The notes under the pieces were generated by a model. It was not told where the DNA came from. It ran no database searches and saw only the letters and a program-made list of their open reading frames with translations. A program made the position numbers and the translations under genes. A DNA stretch of 64,000 nucleotides from Apiotrichum sp. Y4204. Taxonomy: Eukaryota > Basidiomycota > Tremellomycetes > Trichosporonales > Trichosporonaceae. The stretch is taken from contig JAMYHL010000027.1 of the NCBI GenBank assembly GCA_025531455.1, forward strand, positions 434,001 to 498,000, given 5' to 3'. Positions 50,401 to 62,069 of the stretch are shown here, in pieces (position 1 is the first letter of the stretch; the number at the start of each line of letters is the position of its first letter).

Positions 50401-51353
50401 TCGCTGTCGTGATAGCCGAAAGGCCGGCGACACCGGCACCAATAACCTGCGGTCAGCGGGGCGCCGAGGAGAGCGTGGCGGAGAGCGGGGCAGCGGGAGA
50501 CCTCGGGTCGGAGATCAGGAGTGATCAGGACTCCTGGCACGCCACTTTTAAAAAAAGGTGGTCGCTACACATCGCAGGGAGGCCGCGGCTCTCTCTCCCT
50601 CTTTCCCCACTCACCAAAACCTTTGCTGGGGGGATCTTGCCCGCAGCCGTGACCTGTCCAACGAAGAAACGTCCAAAGTTGTTGCTCGCCTCGAGGACGG
50701 CACGGTATCCGGCCGTGTTCGCCATAGAGGAGAGAGCGTCGTACACCTGAGCGCGGGAGATGCGCGGCACCGCGTCCATCGCAAACGCCGTCGCGCCCGT
50801 GGCCTGGATCTTGGAGACTAGCTCGCGGTTGATCCCGGGATGGAGGAACGAGATGAGAGTCTGGTCATGGCGCAGTGCGGACGCCGCCGCCTCAGTCGGC
50901 GGGCGCACAGCGAGCACGATATCGGCGGTTGTCGCGCCATCAGACACAATGTCCGCGCCGGCCGCGGCATACGCCGCGTCAGGGAAGTTTGCGGCGGCAC
51001 CGGCGTCGCGCTCGACCACGACGCGCTTGAAGCCTGCTTTGCGGAGGGCGGCGACGCCGGCGGGAGAGACGGCGACGCGCGCCTCGTTCGGAAACGTCTC
51101 GCGGGGCACACCGACCGTGAGCTCGGAGTAGGGGATGCCAGGGGCGGAGGGGAGGGGTGTCGGTGTAGGCTCTTCTTGGGGTTTGGAGGCTGCGGCTCCG
51201 TGTCGTGCCGCCGTCGTCGTTAGCGGCCGCGTACACCGGCTGCGGGACACCAGGCGCCCGAGCACTGCTGTCAGCGAGAACAGCGACAATAGACTCGACT
51301 CTAGACGTACCGGATGCGCTGCGCAGTGCGCGCGCAGTGCTGTCGACGAGCAT
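47432..51353 (-). CDS. NNT: NAD(P) transhydrogenase, mitochondrial (NNT, fused alpha-beta)
   Basis: Proton-translocating enzyme of the inner mitochondrial membrane, transferring hydride between NADH and NADP+. A single multi-exon minus-strand gene (at least ten short introns, roughly 1,050-1,100 aa). It starts at 51353 with [12 protein letters not shown], and after an intron continues into an Arg/Ser-rich mitochondrial presequence (residues 1-45). The NAD(H)-binding domain I begins with [19 protein letters not shown] and includes AVRPPTEAA and [10 protein letters not shown]. The central part carries many hydrophobic spans, including the PntB-type [18 protein letters not shown] and [21 protein letters not shown]. 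Domain III ends the protein with [46 protein letters not shown] and [17 protein letters not shown]. Domain order is alpha then beta, as in animal and fungal single-chain enzymes. Boundaries of the individual exons were not all fixed. Confidence 0.93.
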
Positions 51354-53942
51354 GGTATCAACAGATAGCGTATCGATGTGATAGCGGTATCTCAGATAAT
51401 GGGCAACAGTGAGAGGCGAGGGGCTGAGGAGAGCGCGAGCATGTCGTCCTTTGTCATCCTTGTCATTCCTGTCAGCTGTCGTATATCGTAACCCCCATAT
51501 CCCCATATCCCATCGATCCCATAGATCCCATCCCTCGTGCTCTCGAGCTAGGAGCTCTCTCAAGGATGTGTCTTAGGATCGTTTGTGGAGCTCGAAGCGC
51601 GCTTCAAAAAGTTGTGGGGACCCCAAGTGTCGGCACTCGTCGGCCGTGTCCGAACAACAATCCGCACAACACAATCCACATGACATCGGAGCTTTCACAG
51701 CACATGCCACACCACATAAACTCTATCCCCCTGCTGCTAATGACGGGCGCCGAGCGCGCCGAGAACCTAAAGATGCAGAGGGGCGGTGCACCACTGCTGC
51801 TCAAGCATGTGCCGCATGCTCCGCAGTGATCAGATGATAGCACGGCAGCAGGTGGGCATCGGGTCCGGAATCTTGGACTTTGCTCCTCGCTGCTCCTCGG
51901 ACCCCGGGTTTCCGCACACCTCGTCCGCACCTCCTGAGCTCCTGTTCCCCCAGGGAGCGAGTGGAATGCGGCCCTGGCATGCCTGGCAGGCCTGGCACCC
52001 GATATCCCTCGTTGATTACTTGCTGGATTTCCTACATCCTGACGTCTTATAACCTGCTCCCTGACGCAATGGCATCCCACCCCCGGATCAATGCTGGCCC
52101 GCTACGCCGCACGGGTGAGCGCGAGCGTGAGCGAGAGTGAGAGCAATCAAGTGGCGCGCTCCACACTGGAATAGAATGCGAGGGACAGGGACAGAATATC
52201 CGAGGGCGAGGAGCGCTACACGTCCTCCGCCCTGTTACCTGCTTCTTGTCTTCTGTGTCGGGCGTCCCGCGTCGGAATGTCCACGCGGCAATCAGCCCCG
52301 ACGCGTCGTTTGAAACGTTCGACTCGCATCGCGGATCGCGCCTTCGAGCTTCGAGCTTTGAGCTTTGGGCTTCGAGCTTCGATGCCGCCCCACGTCTGCT
52401 GTTCGCTCCCGATCTGCGCATCCACCTCTGCCCGGCACGGGGTCCCCTCCGTGGATCTGCAGGCCGTGGACTCCGTGAGCGGGTCCCTTCCGTATCTTAC
52501 AACACACGGTGGCGCATAACGGAGGTCCGATGCGAGCTGCGAGATGGGGGCTGGAGAGTATCTTATTCGAGCCAGGATCCGATCTTTGAGAGAGTGTGTT
52601 AATGTCTAGTTGTAGATGTTGTGAGTCCCGTGTGGGCCTGGGTTCACCAGGTGGCGTATCCGCGGAGACAACTCCGCGGAACGAGTATCCGTGGAGGAGT
52701 CACTCCCTCATCGACTTACTTCACTGTGTATGGCAGTCAAGCAAGCTACGAACAACGCGACGTCTTGGTCTTGGGATCTTGAGGGGTTCACACCACGCGT
52801 GTTCTCTGCATGGCATCATTGATTCATTGAATGAGCAGGATAGCAGAACAAACGACATGTGAGCAACGTTGGGTTATCAGATAACACGTCTGTAGCTGAA
52901 TGGTTTCAACTCGCATATTCCCCTCCCCATCTCATACTAATTCTCAATTCTGCACGGCATGAGAGAGCGGTTGGGCCTACGCCACTCCGCCTGCTCCTCA
53001 GAAGAGTGCTCGCATGTCGTCGTGGGTCTTTTGGTGGCCCGGACTGCTCCCTGGTGTAGAAGTTCTCTCTGATCGTCGGGGATGTGATTGCGGACAGCTC
53101 CTGGGCAGCGGATGGGCGATAATGACGACAATCCGCGGCACAAGGCACCACCCACCCATCTCCGAAGTCCGACGCCGCAACCGCACACCTAGCCCCGTCC
53201 ACCAGCCCCCCACGCGCCGATATCGCTATCTCCGTAGCTCCGTATCTCCCTCTGCTGCCTATCTCCGCCTCTGGGTTTCCGTGCCTGAGGCTTCGCCACC
53301 ACCCCACCTGTAGTGCCTTGGAATTTGGAGCTCTGCAAGGATGCAATCAGAGTAATAAGACGGTGCCGTATTCCTAAATCAGGTGAGCAGGAGGGTTGCA
53401 GGACAGATGGCAGAATGGGGGATGTGGGAAGGAACGGGGGTGGAGCAAACGTGGTGGCTGCAAGTGCGGACTGCGAGTGGGCGTGGTAATGGTGCACGCG
53501 CGAGCCGTCCATTGCGTGGCCCGTGGGACTCTCATGGCTCTAAAAGCCTAAAGGATCACGAGTCCATGCAGACAATACATGCATCTCACACACTCTGGTC
53601 GGCGTCGCGCGTCGCGGGTAGTCCTGTGCTCTTGTGCTTCTGAGAGGTGGGGAATGGGTCGACTGGGACTCTCCTGGGGGACCTGCTCCACCATTTCCAG
53701 CTTGCTTTGCTGCTCCACAGTGTTGCCACCAGCCCTCCACGGCCCTCCACTTTGCCACTTTGTCGTTCCACGCGCCGACCCACGCAGCTCCATATACACA
53801 AAAAGATTGAACGAGTCGCGCACAAACCCCTCTGCAGTACTGTACACGTCGACGACGACGACGACGACGACGAGTGATAAAAAGAACACAAAGCCCGGAA
53901 AGCAGAGTTTGATCTCACATATATACTCCCCTACCAACTACG
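51354..53942. other. divergent gene-free interval (2.6 kb)
   Basis: Promoters of transhydrogenase (minus) and the PAQR protein (plus). It contains repeated GAGCTTxGAGCTT words at about 52345-52380 and a (GAC)n run at 53851-53872 in the leader of the downstream gene. A tRNA-like start near 52880 lacks the other arms. No gene was supported. Confidence 0.35.
53851..53872. repeat. (GAC)n trinucleotide microsatellite
   Basis: Seven GAC units in the 5' leader of the PAQR gene, ending about 70 bp before its start codon. Confidence 0.85.
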
Positions 53943-55340
53943 ATGTCGGTCCGCAACCGCTCCTCGCACACCAAAATCTCGTCTCCCGCCTCCGACTCGA
54001 CCATGTCCTCGCGCCCGTCCTCCCCCTCCTCCGTGTCCGAGGCTACCCCTCTGATCGACGACAAGAGCAAAAACATCAAGACCAACGGCACCAACGGCAA
54101 GTCTTGCTCCAATGGCCACGCACTCGGCCTGCGTCTCGGCCACGACCCCATTCCCGTAGGCCACCCGCTGCGCCGCAAGACGTTCCACGCGCGCCCCCGC
54201 CTCCTCACGTACGCCGAGGCAGTCAAGCAGACCCCGTGGGCGGCAGACAACGAGCTCGTCACCCGCGGATACCGCCCGCAGCTGTACAACATGCGCGCGT
54301 GTCTCTGGAGCGCGATCGGCTGTGAGTACATGAGGTGTGAATGAATGGGTGGTGGATCGTGGCGTCGCGGCGTCGCGTGCCGCGCGTCGATGCTTATCCG
54401 ACTACTTTTGTTTCCCCCTCCCATTCCTATCAACTTGAACCCACTCTGACCCACCAGATGTGCACAATGAGACGGTCAACATCCACACGCACTCGATCGG
54501 CGCGCTCTTCTTCGCCATCCTCCTCCCCCTCCATCTGTTCAGCAGCCACTTCCCTACCCTCGGTGTGTTCCCCGGCGCCGACTCGCTTCCGCCCACCACG
54601 ACGTTTGACAAGGCCGCGCTCACGTGCTACTGCATCTCGGCGATCGCGTGTCTCTCCTTTTCGTCGTGGTTCCACACCGTCCAGCCATGCAGCAAGGGTG
54701 TCTGCGAGGTCGCCCATCGCGGTGATTATGTGAGTGGCGAACAGGCCGAGGAGCAGAAAGATTAGTGGCTGACCCCAGATCGGCATCGTCGTCCTCATCG
54801 TCGGCTCCATTCTCCCAGGCATGCACTACGGCTTCCACGACAACCCCATCCTGCAGGGCATCTACATGACCGCCATCGCCACCGCCGGCCTTGCCGCCGG
54901 CTACGTGAGTCTCGAGTCTCCGTCTCCCCACCCCTATACTCATTCCAGATGGTTCTCTCCCCGCACCACCGCAACCACCGCTGGCACCGCACGCTCACCT
55001 TTATCGGTCTCGGCCTCTCCGCCGTCGTCCCCGTCGGCCACGTCGTGCTCGCAAAGGGCCTGCCGTACGCGCGCGAGATGATGGGCTTCGACTACATCCT
55101 CGCCGGCGGCGTGAGCTACATCTTTGGCGCCCTCCTCTAGTGAGTCTACTGTCCACCGCAACCCAAGGCCCGAAGCCGAAGCTTACACTCAGCGCGGCCC
55201 GTTTCCCCGAGCGCATCTTCCCCGGCGTGTTCGACTTTATCGGCTCGTCGCACCAGATCTTCCACGTGTTCGTCCTCGTCGGCGCGTGGTGCCAGTTCTC
55301 CGCGCTGCGCTGGATGGTCGTCGGGCGCGCGAATGCGTGA
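53943..55340 (+). CDS. adiponectin-receptor/hemolysin III (PAQR, Izh-type) membrane protein
   Basis: Seven-span membrane protein of the PAQR family, whose fungal Izh members affect zinc and sterol homeostasis and lipid signalling. Five exons (53943-54321, 54458-54729, 54779-54904, 54949-55139, 55193-55340) give 371 aa. A Ser/Asn-rich cytosolic N-terminus of about 90 residues precedes TYAEAVKQTPWAADNELVTRGYRP. Family signatures are HNETVNIHTHSIGA at the first span, CLSFSSWFHT with the zinc-ligand His, and near the end PGVFDFIGSSHQIFHVFVL with the two further metal-binding His residues. All expected metal-site residues are present, and PAQR hydrolase activity (ceramidase-like in animals) is possible. 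The gene is otherwise ordinary. Confidence 0.93.
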
Positions 55341-55880
55341 GCGGCAAGCGATGAGCGTTATTACTTGTGCCATGCCTCTTAAGAGACCAAGAGACCCGAA
55401 CCCGAAAGAAGGCGACCACGATCTTTGATCCATACTCTTTGGGGCTCGACAGCGTCGGCCGAGAAGAGTCTCTCCGCCACCCTCGCGTACCCTCGCCGCA
55501 CCGCATGTCGGTCTCTGCTCGCATCCACCTCCTGCGCCGTATCCCCCGCTCAGCGATCATCGCATCCGCGACCGAGGCAGCCCCCCCCGCCCCGCTGGCA
55601 CTCATCCCACACTAGACGCTACTTCATACATAGCTAGACTAGTAGATACAGTAAAAAGAGCCATGAACATGGATATGAATCCCCAGAATCCCCAAAGTGC
55701 CACTCTACTCGCTGCCACTCGCCACCCAACTGTCCACATCTCAACTGGATGCCAAAAAAATACCTCCGCCCGCGCCAGCATGTCACGGATCACGAAAAGA
55801 GTTTCCATCTCGAAACGCACTCACTCGATCGCTTCTCCATCATTATCAACATCTATTTCTAGCTACTAATATAATCCATC
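55341..55880. other. intergenic region ahead of SERF-like gene
   Basis: It holds the 3' flank of the PAQR gene and the promoter of the small downstream gene. CTACTAATATAATCCATC lies directly before the start codon. No other gene seen. Confidence 0.35.
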
Positions 55881-56589
55881 ATGACCCGCGGGGACCAGCG
55901 CGATCGCGACAGGGCGAAGAACCTCGCCAAGGCGTGAGTTGCCGCAAAGCGGAGCGCGGAGCGGAGCGGAGTGCGCGCCGCCTACGGATACGGGCTGGGC
56001 CGAGGAAGGACGTACAGAGAAGAGGACGGGCTACTACGGGACGGTGGTTGGGAGTTGGGGGCTACGATGAGAGACGCTGCCGAGCCGCACCTCTCCGGCT
56101 ACCCACACCTCCCTCAGTTTCCCATCCCCAGCCCCTGCCTCCCCCCCAACCCCACGTTCAGAGTCTGACGACCAGCACCGCTGCCAAGGGCAAGAAATCG
56201 GGCGACCCCGCAAAGCGCCGCGAGGCGGATGCCAAGGCGTTGCAGGATAAGTGAGTGAGGCGGAGAGTAGAGAGATGGTGGGGGCGGAGGATGGACGGAA
56301 CGTGTGGTGTTGTAGAGTTCAGAGGGAGCGATGTGGTCCGGGGACGAGCGTCTTGTGCCTGCCTGCGAAGTGGACATGGTATCGCGGAGGAATTGGTTGG
56401 GACAAGGTGCGCGAGAACTTGCTTGATGCTGACGGCAGGATTGCGGTGAGTATAGTATGAGCTGTTCAGTACTTTTCGGATTTCGACGCGTACCCGGTCC
56501 GCAGCCTCTTGCGTGTTTGCTGACCTCAGGCCAAGGCGGCAAAGGACGCCGCTGGCGGGGGTGGGGACGACAAGGGGAAGAAGAAGTGA
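55881..56589 (+). CDS. SERF/4F5-family small basic protein with a 7-nt exon
   Basis: Exons 55881-55933, 56164-56250, 56439-56445 and 56530-56589 give 68 aa, the usual SERF length. The start MTRGDQRDRDRAKNLAKA matches the family's conserved MxRGNQRDxxRxKN opening, and GKKSGDPAKRREADAKALQDK is the second conserved block. SERF proteins are small charged disordered proteins reported to bind nucleic acid and to modulate amyloid aggregation. The third exon is only 7 nt (GATTGCG). Without it the basic tail AKAAKDAAGG and the Gly/Asp/Lys end cannot be joined in frame by canonical signals that I can find. Introns are 230, 188 and 84 nt, so most of this gene is intron. Confidence 0.85.
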
Positions 56590-56834
56590 GCGTCGTCGCG
56601 TCGAGTTCGCTCCATGCGCTGTTGTCGCCGCCGCGAGGCCTGTTGTATCCCGCGACAACAATGCAATGCATAGATGCCAATGACGCGTAGCGCCATCAAA
56701 TGAAAAATGCTACGTGCTACGTGCTACGTCCTCTATCGCGGTAGACCCGCCTACAGATATCAGATACACCTCGACATGAGACCAAGTCGGTGTGCCTCGT
56801 GCCTTGCGCCTGTGCAGCGGCGGCGGCGCAGCAC

Positions 56835-59173
56835 TTAGGCCGAGCCGCCGAGCGCGGCAATCTCGGCACGCACGCCCGCCTCGGTCTCGATCTTCTGCAG
56901 CTGCGTCTTCTCGAGCTGCTCGCCCTTTGCGATGCGCGCCTTGAGCTCGTCGATCGCCTTGAGCTTCTTGGTCAGATTGCGGATCTTCTTCTGCGCCGCG
57001 TCCTCGTCGTCCGCGGGTGCGGGCGCCTCGGGGGCAGGAGACGCGCCGTCCTTCTTGTTCTTGGTCCGCTGGCGCTTCTTCTTCTCCGCTGCGGCCGCCG
57101 GGGCTGGCGCACCGGGAATTCCCGCGCCAGGGATATACCGCCCGGCGGGTTTGCCGCCCTTGAAGATCGGGGTCGAGGCGCCAGAGCTCGGCGCAGAGTC
57201 GTCGTCGCGGCGGTACGCGTCAGAGGCCGCATTGCCGCGCGCGCCGGGAGGACGGTACGCGCCAAGCTTGGGTGCAGCTGTTGTCAGATATGGTCTGGCG
57301 ATTAATCGTGGCCACCATCTACTCACCACCATTGGAGGCGCCAGTCTCCTTGGGGCGGTGTGCGGCGGCCGACGCGTTCGGCTCGGGCGCCTTGGGGGCG
57401 ACGGCGGGGAAGGGGGGAACGGCCTCGGGGCGCGACGGGCGGAAGACTGCGCCGTACAGGTCGTCCTGGAGGTGCACATTCAGGAGCTCGCCGTTACACC
57501 ACCACACCTTGACGCCGTTGTCCACACGCAGACGCGGCGACAGCGTCGCCGTCAGGATGTACCGACCACACGGCGACCACTCGCAGTGCGACGAGTTGGA
57601 AGCTTGGAACTCGGCCACCTTCTTGCGCGTGCTCACGTCCCAGATGTCGACACCACCCGCCAGGTTGCCAAAACCGGCCGACAGCAGCAGGCGGCCCTGC
57701 GGCTGGTAAAGCAGGAAGTTGCGGTGGTTGCCACCAAACGAGTGCACCGGCTTGGCCTTGAGGTCGAACGTCTGCGTGCGTGCCGGCATGTCTGGGGTGA
57801 GTTGTGCCACGAGACAGGGGAGTTCAGATGGACTCACAACCGTAGCAGACGGTGAACTCGCGCGAGTTGGGGTTCCATCCAAAGTCGTAGATGGGGCCCT
57901 CCTTGTCTGCAGGTCAGCATTGCAGAGCTAGGGGGAAACGGTCTGACAGCTCTCATTCTGCACTCACCAAGATCAACAAGACCCTCAAACGTGCCGTCCA
58001 GCGCAACGAGGTAAATGTTCGTCTCGCCGTAGTACGACTTGCCGGTGTTGTCGACATCCGTGTGCGACATGAAGAGCGCCTGTCATTAGCGATGCTTTCA
58101 TCTTTCAATGCCACAGCACTCACCATGGTACCAGCGTTGTTCCACTTGACCGATAGCTTGTCCGCCTTGTAGAACGCCTTGCGGGCCGTAGTCATCGGCA
58201 TGTCGCGGGTCTCCGTCTTGATCTCGCCCTCGCCGTTGGTCGCCTTGGGCTTGCCGACAAGTGCCGAAAGGGTGTACAGCGCAACGGTCGCCGGCGCACC
58301 CTTGCGCTCGCCGACCCACACAGCGAGCGCCGGCTCAGTGTACGGACGCAGCCCCTTGCTCGACGTCGTGCCCTCGGCGAGCGCGGTGGGGCGGGACATG
58401 AACAGGCCCTTGATCTGGCCGTCAATCTTGAGACGCGTCGCGGGGCGGGGTGCGAGCGGCGGCGTGAAGATGGCGAGGTCGGACGCCGTCGGGCGGAAGA
58501 GATGCGCCTCGTCCGGGGTGATGATCGGCTCCCTAAACTATCAGCGACATGCGCCACATTACGTCTCGAGGACATGGTCCGCAGCACGGTCCACTCACCA
58601 GTCGTCCCAGGTCTTGTGGTACCATCCGCCGACCATCTCGCCAGTCTTGACACTCCATACCTTGACGTTCTTGTGCACGTCCGTGTCGCTCTTCACTGGG
58701 CGCTCAAAGGTGAACAGCCAGGTGGACAGGGGCGAGAACGCCAGGGCAACCACATTGTCCTGCTCGACAACAAGCGGCGCCGCCGTAGATCCCGACGCCG
58801 AGGAGAGCAGGTGGACGCTGTTGTCAGCTGAGAGCAAACATCAGACTAGCTGAGCGGGTGAAACTTGAATCGGGAACAGCGCAAACAAAATCCAGACACA
58901 TCACTCGCGCTCGCGCCACGAGCCGGACTCACTTGTTCGCCATCGCATACGCAAGGAACTCGCCGTCATGCGAGTAGACGCATGTCCTGGCCGACTGAGT
59001 GTCGCTGAATGTCAGTTTTGATGACGCGCCGCGATACACATACACAGGGATCTTCGGCAGGACCTCGAAGGACGGTGCCTCGGCGATGCCGGTCGTCTTC
59101 TGCGCGCGGACTGGAATCAGAAACAGCTAGTCACAAAACACTCACAGGCGTACTGAGCCGGAATGGAAGCCAT
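56835..59173 (-). CDS. eukaryotic translation initiation factor 2A (eIF2A)
   Basis: WD-repeat/beta-propeller initiation factor that can deliver Met-tRNAi to the 40S subunit in alternative initiation. The minus-strand gene starts at 59173 (MASIPAQYA) and has about eight exons and roughly 640 aa. Propeller segments are visible: LTFSDTQSARTCVYSHDGEFLAYAMAN, VVALAFSPLSTWLFTFERP, KAFYKADKLSVKWNNAGTM, FMSHTDVDNTGKSYYGETNIYLV, EGPIYDFGWNP followed by FTVCYG, and HSFGGNHRNFLLYQPQGRLLL with GGVDIWDVSTRKKV. The C-terminal third is Ala/Pro/Lys-rich with PIFKGGKPAGRYIPGAG, KKKRQRTKNKKDG, and a final helical region of about 50 residues (KKIRNLTKKLKAIDELKARI), as expected for the ribosome- and mRNA-binding tail. 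The family identity is clear. Individual exon edges were not all fixed. Confidence 0.9.
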
Positions 59174-60201
59174 GATTGACCGTAGAGAAGAGTAGAGACT
59201 GTGCTCGATACTTGCTTGCTGCTTGCGTTGTTTGGGTCTGCGGGTTCGGCAGACGGGTGGACACGCGTGGGGTGGTCGTTACGTGGCGTCTTCTTCGAGC
59301 TAAACGAGAGAGAGGTAGAGCACAGAGATTAACTGTTTCTTTTCTGTGACCTGTTCGTCGTCTTCGTCGTTGTCGTCGCGGCGGCAGTGCTGTGGACTGG
59401 GTGTTTGCTCCGAGATGTGCTCGAAAACTGGTCAGGAAGAGAAAAGAAAAAGAGATGTCCACGAGAAAAAAGTCTGGGAGCAGGAGCCACGGCCCGCCAC
59501 GATGCCGAGATGGGAGGAAACCCAGGGACGTCCATTATCACACACACACGTGACAGTAGAGTAGTAAAAACGGAATTACATGACACGTCATTCTCCGGTC
59601 CAAATTTTTTGTATGCGGTCTGCCCACTTTATCCCGGGTAATGACGTCGCTGCAGTCGCTGTGGCCCTATGCGGACCTCCGGACATATGTTACGGACGCA
59701 ATCGGGCGCATTACAAAATGAATCGGACTCTGTCCAAATTGAGCCATTATATTCTCTAATATAAGCACTCTCATTTTGTAATAGGAATATTTGTGCGGAC
59801 AAACCCGCCACTTTTTTTTTTGGTGATTGATGGATTTTCTGAACAGCTGCGCTTGGCATTGTCTGGATCCCAAAGGTCCAGACGAGCAGCGAGACAGATC
59901 CCATTCCATTCCACCTCCATTCTCCGACTCTTCTTCTTCATCTCCATTCTCATCCCCATCGTCCTCACAGACAGCTCGTGTGCACTCGCGACGCAGCATC
60001 ACCACTCATAGAAAAGCTTCAAACAAAACAAGGCCGGAACGCAGGTAGCTCCACCGTCGACGTCCGCTTTCGATCGCCATCAATCTTGCATTCTGAAAAA
60101 AAAAAGTCGCTCTGTCCCGTCGACTTGACATTACCTCCGCATCCGCATTCAACATCCCATCCCACTAGCACATCCCACTCCCACATTACTCCCCGCCCAT
60201 C
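59174..60201. promoter_or_regulatory. divergent promoter region, eIF2A and PRPP synthetase
   Basis: About 1 kb between divergent housekeeping genes. It contains an unusually AT-rich patch at 59705-59795 with nested inverted repeats, a poly-T run at 59812-59821 and CT-rich leader sequence before 60202. No gene was supported. Confidence 0.4.
59710..59782. repeat. nested inverted repeats in an AT-rich patch
   Basis: A perfect 12-bp inverted repeat (ATTACAAAATGA at 59710-59721 and TCATTTTGTAAT at 59771-59782) encloses a second one, TTATATT-CTCT-AATATAA, at about 59747-59764. The outer loop is 49 bp. The surroundings are GC-rich, so the patch stands out. Confidence 0.75.
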
Positions 60202-61835
60202 ATGCACAACAAGGGAAACTCGATCCGCCTCCTTACCGGTGAGCATCTCGCCGCCAAGATCTAGGAGTACAGTGACTGACGGCAGGCAACGCGCACCCTA
60301 AGCTCGCCGAGGCCGTGGCCAACCGGTGAGTACTGCCGGCCTCTGCGCACCGGGCACGACTTGCAACGAGCAACGTTTGGTCGTGTTTTCCCGTTTCGTC
60401 TCATTGTCCCGACGGCCCAAGCGCGCCTCCAACCCATTGCACGCGTTGTCACAGAACTAGCTTCATGCTGTCCGGTGGGCCATGCGCGCAACTGGTCGTG
60501 GTACGGCGATGACGGGGCAACAGGACATAGACGGGAAGATGGTTACCTGCTGTCGCGCAGAGCTGCATTGGGTGTGCTATGCTGACGCTCGTCTCTCACC
60601 GTCTTCTTACTGCTTGTCAACCTTTGTGTGACTTTTGTGTGACTTTGTGACCTCCATCGCTCGTCTGGTTCGCCAATGACATTGCGACCCTGACAATTTT
60701 GGATGCCACCTCCGACTCCGTCTCCGTCATATTCTCCGTCTCTCGTCCGAACCGGCCGACCTGCTCTGCTCCGCACTTGACACTCCGATCTCGCCACCTC
60801 ACAACTTCCCTCCCCCAGCCTTGGCATTCCCCTTACGCCGGCGCACGTCTCCAAGTTCCTCTCGCTCGAGACCTCTGTCCAGATTCACCAGTCGGTCCGT
60901 GATGAGGACGTCTTCATCCTCCAGTCGCCGTCGCCTCCGGACATCAACGACCACCTCATGGAGCTTCTCGTCATGATCTCTGCTTGCAAGACTGCCTCCG
61001 CCAAGCGCATCACCGCCGTTATCCCCTGCTTCCCGTATGCCCGCCAGGACAAGAAGGACAAGTCGCGTGCCCCCATCACTGCCAAGTGAGTGCTATTTTT
61101 GTTGGCCGTCTGACACGCAGGCTCGTCGCCAACCTCGTCACTGTCGCCGGCGCCGACCACGTCATCACCCTCGACCTGCACGCGTCCCAGATTCAGGGCT
61201 TCTTCGACATCCCTGTCGACAACCTCTTCACCGAGCCGTCGATGATGCGCTACATCAAGGCCGAGATCCCCAACTGGCGCCAGGCGATCGTCGTCTCGCC
61301 CGATGCCGGTGGTGCCAAGCGCGCCACCGCCATTGCCGACCAGCTCAACCTCGACTTTGCGCTTATCAACCGCAAGCGCAGGCGCGATCTCTCGTCTTCC
61401 ATGATCCCCACGGTGCCCCCCACCCCGGCCGGCTCGGACGCCGGCTCGGTCCACGAGGACGACCACGACCACGAGTTTGACATGATGGAGCTTCTTGTCG
61501 GCGACGTCAAGGACCGCATTGCGATCCTCATCGACGACATGATTGACACTGGCCACACCCTCCGCCTTGCTGCCGGCGTGCTCAAGGACGCGGGCGCGAC
61601 CGAGGTCTACGCGCTCATCTGCCACGGCCTCCTGTCCGACACGACGATGGACAACCTCAAGGGCCTGCCCATCAAGAAGCTCATTGTCACAAACTCGATC
61701 GACCAGACGTCCCGGGTAGAGGCGGGCGAAGGCCTGCTGGACACGATCGACATTGCCCCCGTCATTGCCGAGTCGATCCGCCGGACACACAACGGAGAGT
61801 CCATCTCGGCCCTCTTCAAGCCGGATTACTTTTAA
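60202..61835 (+). CDS. ribose-phosphate pyrophosphokinase (PRPP synthetase)
   Basis: Makes PRPP from ribose 5-phosphate and ATP for nucleotide, His and Trp synthesis. Exons 60202-60238, 60286-60325, 60819-61085 and 61121-61835 give 352 aa. The start [21 protein letters not shown] leads into the family's N-terminus. The catalytic block [25 protein letters not shown] is complete, [23 protein letters not shown] carries the metal-binding DLH, and [13 protein letters not shown] is the PRPP-binding loop. Compared with the canonical enzyme, an acidic insert of about 25-30 residues (around [20 protein letters not shown]) sits between the catalytic flexible region after NRKRRRD and LLVGDVKDR. Similar non-homologous inserts are known in some yeast Prs subunits. 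Intron 2 is 493 nt, the longest of those I resolved in the window. Confidence 0.95.
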
Positions 61836-62069
61836 ACAAAAGACACACACACACACCCATTTCTCATTCATCTCTGGCCGACCCAAGCAGCCACCACCAA
61901 CCATGCGGACAGCTGCCTCGTCGGCGCCCGGTGTATTCACTTGTATGACTGTTTGACGCGGAAACGATGCATTCAATCGAACACGGAAGGGAGCTACAGA
62001 GAATAAGTATCAACAGGGCAGAGGATGAGGGAAATTACACAGGGTACCACAGCAGACGACGCAGGCGGT
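61836..62069. other. convergent intergenic region, PRPP synthetase and MND1
   Basis: Short 3'-to-3' spacer with an ACACACACAC run just after the PRPP synthetase stop codon. Nothing else seen. Confidence 0.3.

Noticed and set aside
52875..52960. tRNA-like start TCTGTAGCTGAATGGTTTCAAC
   Set aside because: Only a D-arm-like word is present. There is no matching acceptor stem, anticodon stem or T arm downstream.
60500..60595. Possible C/D-box snoRNA in the long PRPP synthetase intron (CGATGA near 60507, CTGA near 60582)
   Set aside because: The C box has a mismatch, there is no terminal stem and no C'/D' pair. Such short motifs arise by chance in 490 nt.
60885..61976. 363-codon minus-strand open frame opposite PRPP synthetase
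   Set aside because: It is an antisense shadow. The plus strand encodes a complete conserved enzyme with consistent splicing.
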